Source of the DNA: Peptidiphaga gingivicola
GTDB lineage: Bacteria; Actinomycetota; Actinomycetes; Actinomycetales; Actinomycetaceae
Direction: 5' to 3'
Length of the DNA stretch: 64,000 bases
Assembly (NCBI RefSeq): GCF_001652275.1
Contig: NZ_LVZK01000001.1
Span: 558,001-622,000, forward strand
Part shown: piece by piece, positions 49,836-59,389 of the stretch
Position numbering within the stretch: the first letter of the stretch is position 1
How the letters are laid out: each line of letters begins with the position of its first letter
The notes under the pieces: generated by a model
Databases searched by the model: none
Seen by the model: the letters and a program-made list of their open reading frames with translations, nothing else
Told to the model about the DNA's origin: nothing
Made by a program: the position numbers and the translations under genes

Positions 49836-51446
49836 ATGAATCGCAAGAGGTTTGGCGCGAGGGCACTGGCCGTGGCGGCCGCGTGCACGCTCGCGCTGAG
49901 CGCCTGTGGAGGCAGTGGAGGCGCCTCCTCGACGTCGAAGTCTCCGGCTCCGACGGCCGCTCCCTCGCCTACCGACAAGCTCCTGACGGGCGGCGACATC
50001 AAAGCCGCGGTCGCCTACGAGACGAACAACTACCATCCGTCGTCGACGTCTTCGGCGTTGGCGCAGGGCGCGAATTGGCACGTCGTCGAGGGGCTCTACG
50101 AACTCGACATGCACACGTACAAGCCGTACAAGGCCCTCGCTGCCACAGACGACCCGGTCAAGGTCAGCGACACCCAGTACGAGGTCAAGCTCCGCGACGG
50201 AGCGAAGTTCTCCGACGGAAAGCCCGTCACGGCCGACGACGTCGTGGCCTCCTTCCAGCGTTCGATGAAGGAAGGAAACATCTATCTGCCGATGCTCTCC
50301 TTCATCAAGGACGTGCAGAAGAAGGACGACACGACCGTCTCAATCAACCTCAACTACCCCTTCTCGCTGGTCAAGGCCCGCCTCTCGCTCGTCAAAATCG
50401 TTCCGGCCGCGGCCTCCGACGAGGCCCTGACCTCCAAGCCGATCGGCACGGGCCCGTGGGCGTACGAGGCGATCGATTCGACGCACATCGCCTTCGCCCC
50501 CAACCCGAATTACAACGGCTCCAAGCCCGCCAAGGCCAAGCACATGGAGTGGAAGATCCTCAAGGACGACACCGCCCGGGTGACCGCGATGCAGCAGAAG
50601 ACCGTCTCCGTCATGGAGTCGGTGCCCGCCGAGTCCGCCGACCTCCTGAAGTCCGCCGGCGCCGAGATCACCGAGGTCCAGGGCTTCAACCTGCCCTTCC
50701 TCATGTTCAACACGAAGAAGGCGCCCTTCGACAACCCGAAGGTTCGGCAGGCCCTCTTCTACGCCGTCAACACCGAGAAGCTCATTGACCTCGGCACGTC
50801 CGGCACGGCGACGGCGGCGTCGTCCTTCCTCCCCGAAACCCACCCGAACTACCACAAGGCTTCGACCGTCTACAAGTACGACCCGGAGAAGGCCAAGAAG
50901 CTCCTCAAGGAGGCCGGAGTCAAGAACCTGCACTTGACGCTCCTGACCACCGACCACACGTGGATCACCAAGCTTTCGCCGCAGATCGTCGAAGACCTCA
51001 AGGCGGTGGGCGTGACGGTCGAGCTGAAGGCGCTCGCCTCCAGCTCCCTTTACAAGGACTACACCGACGTCGACAATCCGAATTTCGACATGGTTCTGGC
51101 CCCCGGCGACCCGTCGGTTTTCGGCAACGACCCCGACCTTCTCATGAACTGGTGGTACGGCGACAACAGCTGGACCCAAAAGCGCACCCAGTGGAAGGAT
51201 TCCGAGGGATACAAGAAGCTTCACGCAGCGCTTGACAAGGCCGTCCGCGCGACGGGCGACGAGCAGCAGAAGGCGTGGAACGAGGCCTACGACATCGTGG
51301 CCAAGGACGTCCCCCTCTACCCGCTGTTCCACCGCAAGGTCGTGACCGCCTACTACCCGAAGAAGGTCTCGGCATACGCGCCGATCAGCACCACCGGCAT
51401 CGACTTCGTCGGCGCCGGTGCTGGCAGCGAAAGCGGAGCCAAGTGA
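49836..51446 (+). CDS. ABC transporter substrate-binding lipoprotein, probably for sialic acid
   Basis: A 536-residue family 5 (DppA/OppA-type) solute-binding lipoprotein with lipobox LSAC (Cys at 24). Family sequence includes YEVKLRDGAKFSDGKPVTADDVV, TGPWAYEAIDSTHIAFAPN and MFNTKKAPFDNPKVRQAL. ATG at 49836 follows GGAGAGG. It starts the operon that ends in nanA, nanK and nanE; SatA of the SatABCD system is a peptide-type binding protein specific for N-acetylneuraminate, so this is the likely substrate. Peptide import is the alternative. The binding-pocket residues were not compared. Confidence 0.85.
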   Translation: MNRKRFGARALAVAAACTLALSACGGSGGASSTSKSPAPTAAPSPTDKLLTGGDIKAAVAYETNNYHPSSTSSALAQGANWHVVEGLYELDMHTYKPYKALAATDDPVKVSDTQYEVKLRDGAKFSDGKPVTADDVVASFQRSMKEGNIYLPMLSFIKDVQKKDDTTVSINLNYPFSLVKARLSLVKIVPAAASDEALTSKPIGTGPWAYEAIDSTHIAFAPNPNYNGSKPAKAKHMEWKILKDDTARVTAMQQKTVSVMESVPAESADLLKSAGAEITEVQGFNLPFLMFNTKKAPFDNPKVRQALFYAVNTEKLIDLGTSGTATAASSFLPETHPNYHKASTVYKYDPEKAKKLLKEAGVKNLHLTLLTTDHTWITKLSPQIVEDLKAVGVTVELKALASSSLYKDYTDVDNPNFDMVLAPGDPSVFGNDPDLLMNWWYGDNSWTQKRTQWKDSEGYKKLHAALDKAVRATGDEQQKAWNEAYDIVAKDVPLYPLFHRKVVTAYYPKKVSAYAPISTTGIDFVGAGAGSESGAK

Positions 51447-51678
51447 TCTGCAGGGGCGGCGGGCAGCCGCTCGCCGCCCCTGTCCTTGGCGCGCCTCTGC
51501 CTGTGCCCGCCGCCCGGCTCGCCCGCCGCCGGGCCAGGCCCGGCGTTTCCCGGCCCCTCGCTTTACCAGACCAACCATCACATCGTCATGACGCGTGCGG
51601 CCCGCAGCGGCCGGACGCTCGCAACCACCGTGCGTCAGGCGGGCTTTGCCGGCCGGTGCGCAACACCAGGAGATCCTC

Positions 51679-52638
51679 GTGAACAATCTCGTGAGACTCA
51701 TCGGACGGCGCCTCGTCGCGCTGCCGATCATGGTTCTCGGCGTGACGTTCCTCGTGTTCTTCCTCATGTCCTTCTCGAAGATCGATGAGGCTTATACGGC
51801 CCTCGGCGAAGGAGCGTCTCAGAAGGCGCTGGAGGAATACCGCGAAAGCCACGGCCTCAACGATCCGTTCTTCGTTCGCTACGGTTCCTTTCTCTGGAAC
51901 TTCTTCACCAAGGGCGACCTCGGCAGCTACGGCGCCAATCGCGCCCCCGTGAGCGACAGAGTCGCAGAAGCCTTTCCGGTGACGCTTCAGCTCACCTTCC
52001 TCGGCCTGCTGATCGCCGTCGTCATCTCTGTGTTCTTTGGCGTCGTCGCGGCCCTCTACCGAGACCGGTGGCCGGACAAGGCGATTCGCGTCTTCTCCAT
52101 CGCGGCCATCGCGACGCCGTCGTTCTGGCTGGGCGTCCTCCTCATTTTGGCCTTCGCCATCAACAGCCCGATCTTCGACGTTTCGGGCGAGCTCGTCCCC
52201 TTCAGTGAGGATCCCGGCGCGTGGCTCAACCGAATGCTGCTGCCGGCGTTCGCATTGGGCGTGCCCGTGGCGGGGTCGCTCACCCGGGTGATCCGCACAG
52301 CCGTCGTCGAAGAGCTCGACAAAGACTACGTGCGCACGGCCATCGGGGCGGGAATCCCCAAACGCGTCGTCGTCTCGCGCAACGTGCTGCGCAACGCCCT
52401 CATCACGCCGATCACGGTCCTGGGCCTGCGCATCGGATACCTCATGGGAGGCGCGGTCGTCATCGAGATCATCTTCAATCTCAACGGCATGGGACGGGCG
52501 ATCCTCGAGGGCGTCAAAGAGAACTACCCGGCCCTCGTGCAGGGAGTGACCCTCATCGTGGCCCTGTCGTTCATCGTCGTCAACATCCTGGTCGACATGC
52601 TCTACGTCCTCGTCAACCCGCGAATCAGGGAGGTCTGA
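51679..52638 (+). CDS. Peptide-type ABC transporter permease (DppB-like)
   Basis: A 319-residue permease with six membrane segments. Family landmarks: LIGRRLVALPIMVLGVTFLVFFL at the start, ESHGLNDPFFVRYGSFLW and LRIGYLMGGAVVIEIIFNLNGMGR. GTG at 51679 follows CAGGAGATC; the open frame upstream begins within non-coding sequence. It sits 232 bp after the binding protein and one base before the fused permease-ATPase. It forms the first half of the channel for the nan-linked importer. Confidence 0.9.
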   Translation: MNNLVRLIGRRLVALPIMVLGVTFLVFFLMSFSKIDEAYTALGEGASQKALEEYRESHGLNDPFFVRYGSFLWNFFTKGDLGSYGANRAPVSDRVAEAFPVTLQLTFLGLLIAVVISVFFGVVAALYRDRWPDKAIRVFSIAAIATPSFWLGVLLILAFAINSPIFDVSGELVPFSEDPGAWLNRMLLPAFALGVPVAGSLTRVIRTAVVEELDKDYVRTAIGAGIPKRVVVSRNVLRNALITPITVLGLRIGYLMGGAVVIEIIFNLNGMGRAILEGVKENYPALVQGVTLIVALSFIVVNILVDMLYVLVNPRIREV

Positions 52639-52639
52639 G

Positions 52640-54844
52640 ATGCGCCGCAAGCTCACCGAAAAGATGGAGGGGCGCGTTCGCCTCCGCCGCTGGAGGGCGA
52701 TGAATGCCGGAGCGAAGATCTCGCTCGTCTTCCTCGGATTCATGGCCCTTCTCGCCGTTCTCGCGCCGATCGCGGCGCCGCACGATCCGTACGCGACGTT
52801 CGGCAAGAACCTCGAGCCCGGCACGCACGAGGTGTGGGTCGGCGCGGCCAAGGAACACCTGACGTTCCTCTTCGGAACGGACGGAAGCGGCCGCGACATC
52901 CTTTCGCGCATGCTCTACGGCGCCCGGTACTCGCTCGTCATCGGATTGGCCGCCACTGCCTTTGCGCTGCTGTGCGGCGCCGTGATCGGCTCGGTGGCAG
53001 CCGTTTCCCGCAAGTGGATCTCCGAAGTGATCATGCGGATCATGGACATCGTCATGTCCTTCCCGGGCATCGCGCTCGCAGCCGTGTTCATCTCCGTGTT
53101 CGGCACAACCCTCCCGGTCATCATCCTCGCCATCGGATTTCTTTACATCCCGCAGATCACCCGCGTGGTCCGCGCAAACGTCATAGCCGAATACGGCGAG
53201 GACTACGTCAACGCCGTGGTCGTCTCCGGCGCCCGCGCCCCCTGGATCCTCGTCAAGCACGTGGCGCGCAACAGCGTCGCCCCGATCATGGTCTTCGCAA
53301 CCGTCCTCGTGGCGGACGCCATCGTCTTCGAGGCGTCGCTCTCCTTCATCCAGGCCGGCATCCAGGAGCCGACGCCGACGTGGGGCAATCTCTTGGCAAA
53401 CGCCCGCGCCGGCGTCATCTACAACTACTGGTGGGCCGCCCTCTTCCCGGGCTTGGCCATCATGCTCACGGTCCTGTGCCTCAACGTGCTCTCGGAGGGG
53501 ATGACCGACGCCATAGTCGCCGCGCCGAAGGGCCCGGTCGACGTTCCCGAGACCTCCTCCGACGCCGAACGCGAAGCCGACAAGATGCTCGTGGACCCCG
53601 TGGCCGCGCACAGGCTCCAAGCCGAGGCGCTGAGCAACCGGCTCGACGCCCTCAAGGAAATGGAGACCCTGAGGAAAGACCGCCACATTCCCGTTTCCGA
53701 GGAGCCGCCGCTTCTTCAGGTCAAGGACCTTTGCATCAGGTTCCCGCGCCACGGCGACGTCAACGTGGTGGACCACGTCAGCTTCTCGGTGCGGCCGGGC
53801 GAGACGATGGGCCTAGTAGGCGAATCGGGCTGCGGAAAATCCATCACATCCCTTGCAATCATGGGCCTGCTCGATCCCCGGGCCGAAATCTCCGGCGAGA
53901 TCCTCTACGACGGCAAGAACCTCCTGGAGCTCTCGCCCTTAGAGCGCAACGCGCTGCGCGGGCACGAGCTCGCGATGGTCTACCAGGACGCGCTGTCCTC
54001 CCTCAACCCGTCGATGCTCATCAAATCCCAGATGAAACAGCTGACCAAACGCGGGGGAACGCGGTCGATGGAGGATCTGCTGGAGCTCGTCGGGCTAGAC
54101 CCCCACCGAACCCTCAACTCCTATCCGCACGAGCTCTCGGGAGGCCAGCGCCAGCGCGTCCTCATCGCCATGGCGCTGACCCGCGACCCCAAGCTCGTCA
54201 TCGCCGACGAGCCCACCACCGCCCTCGACGTCACCGTGCAAAAGCAGGTCATCGAACTGCTCAACAAGCTGCGCGACGAACTCGGCTTTGCGATGGTGTT
54301 CGTCTCCCACGACCTCGCCCTCGTGGCCGAGGCAGCCCACTCCATCACGGTGATGTACGCGGGCCAGGTGGTCGAGCAGGCCTCGACCGTCGAGCTGATG
54401 ACCGACCCTCGCCACGAATACACCCGCGGGCTTCTCGGCTCGGTCCTCTCGATCGAGGCGGCCTTCGGGCGGCTCCACCAGGTTCCTGGCACGGTCCCGT
54501 CCCCGAAGGACTTCCCCTCCGGCGACCGCTTCGCCCCGCGCTCGAGCCACCCCGGCGTGGGCGGCGACGTACGGCCCGTCATGCGCCGAGTCGAGGGCAG
54601 CTGGCACTTCTACGCCGACCATCCCGAAGGGTACGCGGCGATCGCGGCAGCGGCCGTGTCCGCTGCGATCGCGATCCCTTCGGCTGCCAGCCCGGATCGC
54701 GCGCCGAATGCGAGCCCCGCATCCGCGCCGGGCCTCGGCCTTGCGCGCGACGAAGGCGCCGCAAACGGCGTCGGCCGTGTGCGCGACGAGAGCGCCGCGC
54801 CCGAAGACGGGCGCCCCACACTAAAAACGGAGGAGGAAAAATGA
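52640..54844 (+). CDS. Fused permease (DppC-like) and ATPase (DppD-like) of the nan-linked importer
   Basis: A 734-residue fusion. Residues 1-295 are a DppC-type permease (FGTDGSGRDILSRMLYGARYSLVIG, six segments, and the EAA region YGEDYVNAVVVSGARAPW). A charged linker leads to an ATPase from about 355: Walker A GESGCGKS, YQDALSSLNPS, LSGGQRQR, Walker B VIADEPTTALDV and VFVSHD. The C-terminal domain carries no clear zinc or iron cysteines, then an Ala-rich tail follows. Permease-ATPase fusions are known in actinobacteria. It overlaps the second ATPase gene by 4 bp. Confidence 0.9.
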   Translation: MRRKLTEKMEGRVRLRRWRAMNAGAKISLVFLGFMALLAVLAPIAAPHDPYATFGKNLEPGTHEVWVGAAKEHLTFLFGTDGSGRDILSRMLYGARYSLVIGLAATAFALLCGAVIGSVAAVSRKWISEVIMRIMDIVMSFPGIALAAVFISVFGTTLPVIILAIGFLYIPQITRVVRANVIAEYGEDYVNAVVVSGARAPWILVKHVARNSVAPIMVFATVLVADAIVFEASLSFIQAGIQEPTPTWGNLLANARAGVIYNYWWAALFPGLAIMLTVLCLNVLSEGMTDAIVAAPKGPVDVPETSSDAEREADKMLVDPVAAHRLQAEALSNRLDALKEMETLRKDRHIPVSEEPPLLQVKDLCIRFPRHGDVNVVDHVSFSVRPGETMGLVGESGCGKSITSLAIMGLLDPRAEISGEILYDGKNLLELSPLERNALRGHELAMVYQDALSSLNPSMLIKSQMKQLTKRGGTRSMEDLLELVGLDPHRTLNSYPHELSGGQRQRVLIAMALTRDPKLVIADEPTTALDVTVQKQVIELLNKLRDELGFAMVFVSHDLALVAEAAHSITVMYAGQVVEQASTVELMTDPRHEYTRGLLGSVLSIEAAFGRLHQVPGTVPSPKDFPSGDRFAPRSSHPGVGGDVRPVMRRVEGSWHFYADHPEGYAAIAAAAVSAAIAIPSAASPDRAPNASPASAPGLGLARDEGAANGVGRVRDESAAPEDGRPTLKTEEEK

Positions 54845-55836
54845 GCGCCGAAACCCTTCTGGCGAGGACGGCCGGGGGCTCGGTCGCCGGTTCCGCTCCC
54901 GCAGACGTCGCGCATCCCGTTGAGAGCGGCTCGGCAGAGTCGCCCCGCGGGCGCGGCGGCGGGTCCGGGCCGATCATCGAGCTCGACGACGTCCACGTGA
55001 CGTTTAGAACGCGGACCGCAGGAAAGTCCATCAGGGCCGTGCGCGGGGTGAGCCTCAAGCTCATGCCGGGCGAGACGATCGGCATCGTCGGCGAGTCCGG
55101 CTGCGGCAAGTCGACCACGGCCAACGTCATGTGCGGGCTGCAAAAGCCCACCGCCGGCCGCGTCTATTTCCAGGGCCGCGAGGTCACCAAGCGAACGGTC
55201 GAGGACAGGCGCGCCATCGGGCGGGTCATATCGGTCGTCTTCCAGGACCCGGCCACCGCCCTCAACGCGAGGATGGCCGTTCGCGACCAGCTGGCCGACC
55301 CCCTCCACGTGCACAAGGTCGGGACGAAGCGGGAGCGCGAGGCGCGGGTGCGCGAGCTCGTCTCGCTGGTGGGACTGCCGACGTCGGCCCTCGACGCCCT
55401 CCCGGGCCAGCTTTCCGGCGGTCAGCGCCAGAGGGTCGCCATCGCACGCGCGCTCGCGATCAAGCCCGCGGCGATCATCGCCGACGAGCCGACGTCGGCC
55501 CTCGACGTCTCGGTCCGCGCGCAAATCCTCAACCTCCTGACCGACCTGAAGGACGAGCTCGGGCTGGCGATGGTGTTCATCAGCCACGACATCCAGACCG
55601 TGCGCTACGTTTCCGACAGGATCGTTGTGATGAACGGCGGCCAGATCGTCGAGGAGGGGCCGGCGGCGACGCTGCTGGCCGACCCGCAGGATCCCTACAC
55701 ACGCAAGCTCCTGAGTGCGGCGCCTTCGCTTTTGCACCCGAGCATTCCAGACGACCTCGCATCCGCGGATGAAGAATCGCGCGGTACAGCAAAGGAAGAG
55801 AGCACATGGCAGCCCACGCCGACTTCAGCGGAGTGA
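54841..55836 (+). CDS. Peptide-type ABC transporter ATPase (DppF-like)
   Basis: A 331-residue ATPase partner. After a disordered N-terminus the domain begins at IIELDDVHVTF: Walker A GESGCGKST, QDPATALNARM, LSGGQRQRVAIARAL, Walker B IIADEPTSALDV and FISHD. The C-terminal oligopeptide-transporter extension (YTRKLLSAAPSLLHPS) is present. ATG overlaps the fused gene's stop, and its last 31 bp overlap nanA. It should form a heterodimer with the fused ATPase domain. Confidence 0.9.
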   Translation: MSAETLLARTAGGSVAGSAPADVAHPVESGSAESPRGRGGGSGPIIELDDVHVTFRTRTAGKSIRAVRGVSLKLMPGETIGIVGESGCGKSTTANVMCGLQKPTAGRVYFQGREVTKRTVEDRRAIGRVISVVFQDPATALNARMAVRDQLADPLHVHKVGTKREREARVRELVSLVGLPTSALDALPGQLSGGQRQRVAIARALAIKPAAIIADEPTSALDVSVRAQILNLLTDLKDELGLAMVFISHDIQTVRYVSDRIVVMNGGQIVEEGPAATLLADPQDPYTRKLLSAAPSLLHPSIPDDLASADEESRGTAKEESTWQPTPTSAE

Positions 55837-56735
55837 TCCCGCCCGTCGTCACGCCGCTCACCGCCGATCGCGAACTCGACCGCGCAAGCTTGAAGCGGTC
55901 GATCGATCGAATGATCGACCGCGGGGTGCACGGCCTTTTCCTTCTCGGATCCTCGAGCGAGGTCGTGTTTTGCACCGACTCGCGCCGCAGGGAGATCGTC
56001 GAGACGGGCATCGAGGCCGCCGCGGGCCGGGTTCCGGTGCTCGTGGGCGTCATCGACGCTCAGACGGAGAGAATGGTCGAACACGCCCGCGCAGCGCGCG
56101 AGCTCGGGGCCGACGCCGTCGTCGCGACCGCCCCCTTCTACGCGCTCGGCGGCCCCGACGAGATCGAGGCCAACTTCCGCGCCATTCGCGAAGAGGTCGA
56201 CCTTCCGCTGTTCGCCTACGACCTGCCGGTGTGCGTCCACAAGAAGCTGGACGCGGACATGCTCGTCGGGCTCGGAAGCGAGGGGGTCCTCGCGGGTGTC
56301 AAGGATTCCTCGGGCGACGACGTCAACTTCCGCTTCCTCGTCCAAAAGAATCGGGCGGCCGGAAGCCCGCTCAAGCTGTTCACGGGCCACGAGGTCGTCG
56401 TCGACGGCGCATTCCTTTCCGGGGCCGACGGCGTCGTTCCCGGACTGGGCAACGTCGATCCGTACGGGTACGTCCAGCAGTACAAGGCCTACCGCGAAGG
56501 CGACTGGGACGCTGTCGCCCAAATCCAGGACAGGCTGGCGCTGCTCATGACGATCACCTCGGTGACGGAGGGCGCCGTGGGCTTCGGCGCCGGCGTCGGG
56601 GCGTTCAAGACGGCGCTTCAGCTTTTGGGCGTGTTCGAGACCAACCAGATGCCGCGCCCCGTGCGCGCGCTCGAGGGCGGGAACGTCGAAGCCGTCCGGA
56701 ACGTGCTCGTCGCCGCGGGGATGCTTGCGCGATGA
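55806..56735 (+). CDS. nanA: N-acetylneuraminate lyase (DapA superfamily)
   Basis: A 309-residue TIM-barrel aldolase. The Schiff-base Lys is in GVLAGVKDSSGD, the helper Tyr in FAYDLPVCVHKK, and the carboxylate-binding GSSSE motif is in LLGSSSEVVF. This lyase splits sialic acid into N-acetylmannosamine and pyruvate. DapA-family members share these motifs, so specificity comes from neighbours: an importer upstream and a ManNAc kinase and epimerase downstream. ATG at 55806 lies inside the ATPase gene behind GGAAGAGAG; the overlap with nanK is 4 bp. Confidence 0.88.
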   Translation: MAAHADFSGVIPPVVTPLTADRELDRASLKRSIDRMIDRGVHGLFLLGSSSEVVFCTDSRRREIVETGIEAAAGRVPVLVGVIDAQTERMVEHARAARELGADAVVATAPFYALGGPDEIEANFRAIREEVDLPLFAYDLPVCVHKKLDADMLVGLGSEGVLAGVKDSSGDDVNFRFLVQKNRAAGSPLKLFTGHEVVVDGAFLSGADGVVPGLGNVDPYGYVQQYKAYREGDWDAVAQIQDRLALLMTITSVTEGAVGFGAGVGAFKTALQLLGVFETNQMPRPVRALEGGNVEAVRNVLVAAGMLAR

Positions 56736-57706
56736 GCGGCGCGGCGGAGCCTTCGCCCGAGGGGGAGGCGGAGGGACGGCGCCTCGTCCTCGACATCGGA
56801 GGCACGAAGATAGCGGCGGGAGTCTGCACTCCAGGTCAGCCTTCCGTGCGCCATCGGGCGACCCGACCCACCCGGCCGCGCCGCGGGGGCGCGGCGGTTG
56901 TGGAGACGGCGCTCGAGCTGGCCCGCGAGGTCGCCCGGAAGGCGGGCGGCCCGCTGGCCGGCGTCGCAGCGGCCAGCGCCGGAGTCATCGACCGTGCGAC
57001 GGGCACGGTCGTCTCCGCCACCGACCTCATGCCCGGCTGGGCCGGGACGGCTCTCGGCCCGGCCCTCGCCGAAGCCCTCGGAGTTCCCGCGTTCGTGCTC
57101 AACGACGTCCACGCCCACGCGCTCGGGGAAATGCGGTTCGGGGCGGGCGCAGGCCTGCGCAACGCGCTGGTGGCGGCGGTCGGAACGGGAATCGGCGGGG
57201 CGATCGTCGCCGAGGGAAAAGTCCTGTTCGGCCCGCGGAACCTCGCCGGGCACGTCGGCCACGTCGGCCACCGGCTCGGCGAGGGCTTCGCATGCTCGTG
57301 CGGGCGCGACGGCCACATCGAGCCCGTCGCCTCCGGAACCGGCGTCGTCCGCCTTTATCGTTCTCGCGGCGGATCCCCGGACGTGAACGACGGCGCAGAG
57401 CTTCGCCGCCTGGCGGACCGGGGCGACGTCGAAGCGCAAAGGGCTTTCTCCGACGCCGGCGCCGCCCTCGGAGAGGCTCTCGGGTCGCTCGCCAATTGCC
57501 TCGACCCGGAGGCAATCGTGCTGTCCGGTTCCCTCAGCGGCGTCGGAGAATACTGGTGGGCGCCCCTGCGAGCCGGGTATCGCCGGCAGGCAATGGATCC
57601 CGTACGCGGCGTCCCGCTCGTGCGAGGAACGCTTGGCGGGGACGCCCCCTTGCTGGGCGCGCTCGCCTACGCCGCTGAGTTTCAGGAGGAAGAATGCACC
57701 CGTTGA
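56732..57706 (+). CDS. nanK: ROK-family kinase, probable N-acetylmannosamine kinase
   Basis: A 324-residue ROK sugar kinase. ATP-binding DIGGTKIA near residue 26, the catalytic base region FVLNDVHAHALGE, GTGIGGAIV, and a zinc-type motif GFACSCGRDGHIE, in which the third Cys of the usual CxCGxxGC is His. It phosphorylates ManNAc made by NanA to ManNAc-6-phosphate. It overlaps nanA by 4 bp and nanE by 13 bp. ROK kinases share motifs across glucose, GlcNAc and ManNAc, so the specificity is inferred from position. Confidence 0.85.
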   Translation: MSGAAEPSPEGEAEGRRLVLDIGGTKIAAGVCTPGQPSVRHRATRPTRPRRGGAAVVETALELAREVARKAGGPLAGVAAASAGVIDRATGTVVSATDLMPGWAGTALGPALAEALGVPAFVLNDVHAHALGEMRFGAGAGLRNALVAAVGTGIGGAIVAEGKVLFGPRNLAGHVGHVGHRLGEGFACSCGRDGHIEPVASGTGVVRLYRSRGGSPDVNDGAELRRLADRGDVEAQRAFSDAGAALGEALGSLANCLDPEAIVLSGSLSGVGEYWWAPLRAGYRRQAMDPVRGVPLVRGTLGGDAPLLGALAYAAEFQEEECTR

Positions 57707-58389
57707 TCGCCTCGCTTCGAGGCCGCCTCATCGTTTCCTGCCAGGCCTATCCCGGCGAGCCCATGCGCTGCCCGGAGACGATGGCACAGATTGCGCTCGC
57801 CGCCGAGCGCGGAGGGGCCGCCGCGATCCGGTGTCAGGGACTGGCGGACATCGCAGCCGTCAAGGGCCGGGTCGAAGTGCCCGTCATCGGCCTGTGGAAA
57901 GAGGGACGCGAGGGCGTCTACATCACGCCCACGCTGCGCCACGCCAGAGCGTGCTCGAACGCCGGGGCCGACGTCGTCGCCGTCGACGCGACGGGGCGCC
58001 CGCGGCCCGATGGCCTGACTTTCGCCGAAACCGTGAGGGCGTTGAAATCCGAGGGCGTCCTGGTCATGGCGGACTGCGGCTCCATCGACGACGCAGGGCG
58101 GGCCGCCGCAGCGGGATGCGCGATCCTGTCGACGACGCTTGCGGGCTACACGGGCCAGCGCCCTCGCACCGACGGGCCCGACGTCGAACTGCTCGAGCTC
58201 ATGGTCGCCGAGTTCCCAGAATTTCCGGTCATATGCGAGGGCCGAATCCACACCCCCGAACACGCCGAGGCCGTGATGGCAGCGGGCGCGTGGGCGGCGG
58301 TGGTCGGAACGGCCGTCACGCATCCGACGACGATAACCGGATGGTTCGATGACTCCGTGCGGCGAGGGGGCGAACGCGCGAAGCGATGA
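57694..58389 (+). CDS. nanE: N-acetylmannosamine-6-phosphate 2-epimerase
   Basis: A 231-residue TIM-barrel epimerase converting ManNAc-6-P to GlcNAc-6-P, which can enter amino-sugar catabolism. Family motifs: LIVSCQAYPGEPM, AIRCQGLADI, IGLWKEGREGVYITPT, VMADCGSIDDA and VICEGRIHTPE. Length and motif order are typical. It overlaps nanK and is the last gene of the operon. nagA and nagB are not in the window. Confidence 0.93.
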   Translation: MHPLIASLRGRLIVSCQAYPGEPMRCPETMAQIALAAERGGAAAIRCQGLADIAAVKGRVEVPVIGLWKEGREGVYITPTLRHARACSNAGADVVAVDATGRPRPDGLTFAETVRALKSEGVLVMADCGSIDDAGRAAAAGCAILSTTLAGYTGQRPRTDGPDVELLELMVAEFPEFPVICEGRIHTPEHAEAVMAAGAWAAVVGTAVTHPTTITGWFDDSVRRGGERAKR

Positions 58390-58524
58390 GGCCCGCAGCG
58401 TTCTGAGCCGTTCGCGTTCCTCGCCGGCGGGGAGCGTTGCCCATGTACTTTCCCGCGGGACTGCCGTAGCGTAATGGAAATTGTCGGTTGCCCGCCGCCC
58501 ATATGCGAACTGCAAAGGAAAACG

Positions 58525-59295
58525 ATGCCGCTACCGCGTTCTTCCGTCGAAGGTGAGTCCGAGCTCAGCGAGTCCTTCCACGATTCAGGCGGACGGGAGA
58601 AGCCCTCTGCGAACCGCGGGCAGGCACTGGCGGTGGCGATCGCGTTCGCTTTCGGGTCGGTTGTAATGCTCGGCTGGCTGGTGTCCGACCGCGGCGAGGA
58701 TCCAGCGGACGGGGCGACGCCGGCGGGTGCGTCCGAGACCCGGTCGGCTGCTTCCTCGGCGGACGGCGCGGGCGGCGACGGCGGAATCCCTACGGACGCT
58801 GCGACCGTGGAAGTCGCCGGCCTCAAGGGCAAGAGCGCCTCACGAATCCTGGCCAAGGCGACGTCCTCGAAAATCGATGCGGCCCTCTCCGACGGGAAGG
58901 GCTGGACGGGCGGCCCGCTCAGGGTCGAGGCCGAGTCGTTCTCCCGCGTCGTCGTTGGAAAAGTCGATCGAAACAAGGGCGAGACGGCGCCCTCGGAAAA
59001 AGATGCAGAGTACTTCGTTGAGGCCTCGCTCAAAGTCAGGAACGCGGGCTCGGGCGACGTTCCCTTCTACGACGTCGATTTCGTCCTCGTCGATTCCGAG
59101 CGCGGCCTTGTCAGCTCGTCGAAGGGCGACGAGGGCCTGGACGAGGGCATAACGCTCAAGGGGGGCGAGGAAACCACCGTCAAGCTGCGCTTCAAAGTGA
59201 ACAAGGACCTGCAGGAGGCCAAGTTTTTCTTCGGAACGTCGGACAGCTCGGGCATGGTTTTCTACGAAGTCAGCGAACCTGTGACGCTCAGATGA
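58525..59295 (+). CDS. DUF4352-like membrane-anchored protein
   Basis: A 256-residue protein: a cytoplasmic polar N-terminus, one membrane segment (ALAVAIAFAFGSVVMLGWLV, about 34-53), a Ser/Ala/Gly linker and a C-terminal beta-sandwich-like domain (FVEASLKVRNAGSGDVPFYDVDFVLVD, ETTVKLRFKV). The domain resembles DUF4352/telokin-like domains. ATG at 58525 follows AAAGGAAAAC. The extracellular domain makes a sensory or stress role likely but unproven. The gene at 60114 has the same overall design. Confidence 0.6.
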   Translation: MPLPRSSVEGESELSESFHDSGGREKPSANRGQALAVAIAFAFGSVVMLGWLVSDRGEDPADGATPAGASETRSAASSADGAGGDGGIPTDAATVEVAGLKGKSASRILAKATSSKIDAALSDGKGWTGGPLRVEAESFSRVVVGKVDRNKGETAPSEKDAEYFVEASLKVRNAGSGDVPFYDVDFVLVDSERGLVSSSKGDEGLDEGITLKGGEETTVKLRFKVNKDLQEAKFFFGTSDSSGMVFYEVSEPVTLR

Positions 59296-59389
59296 TCCGG
59301 CTGGGTTTGAGGGCCTTTTTAGGAGACGCTTCGGCCCGATGGGAGTAAAGTTGGCAGCGCACCGCCACCGACGTCGGCGTCACGCAACA

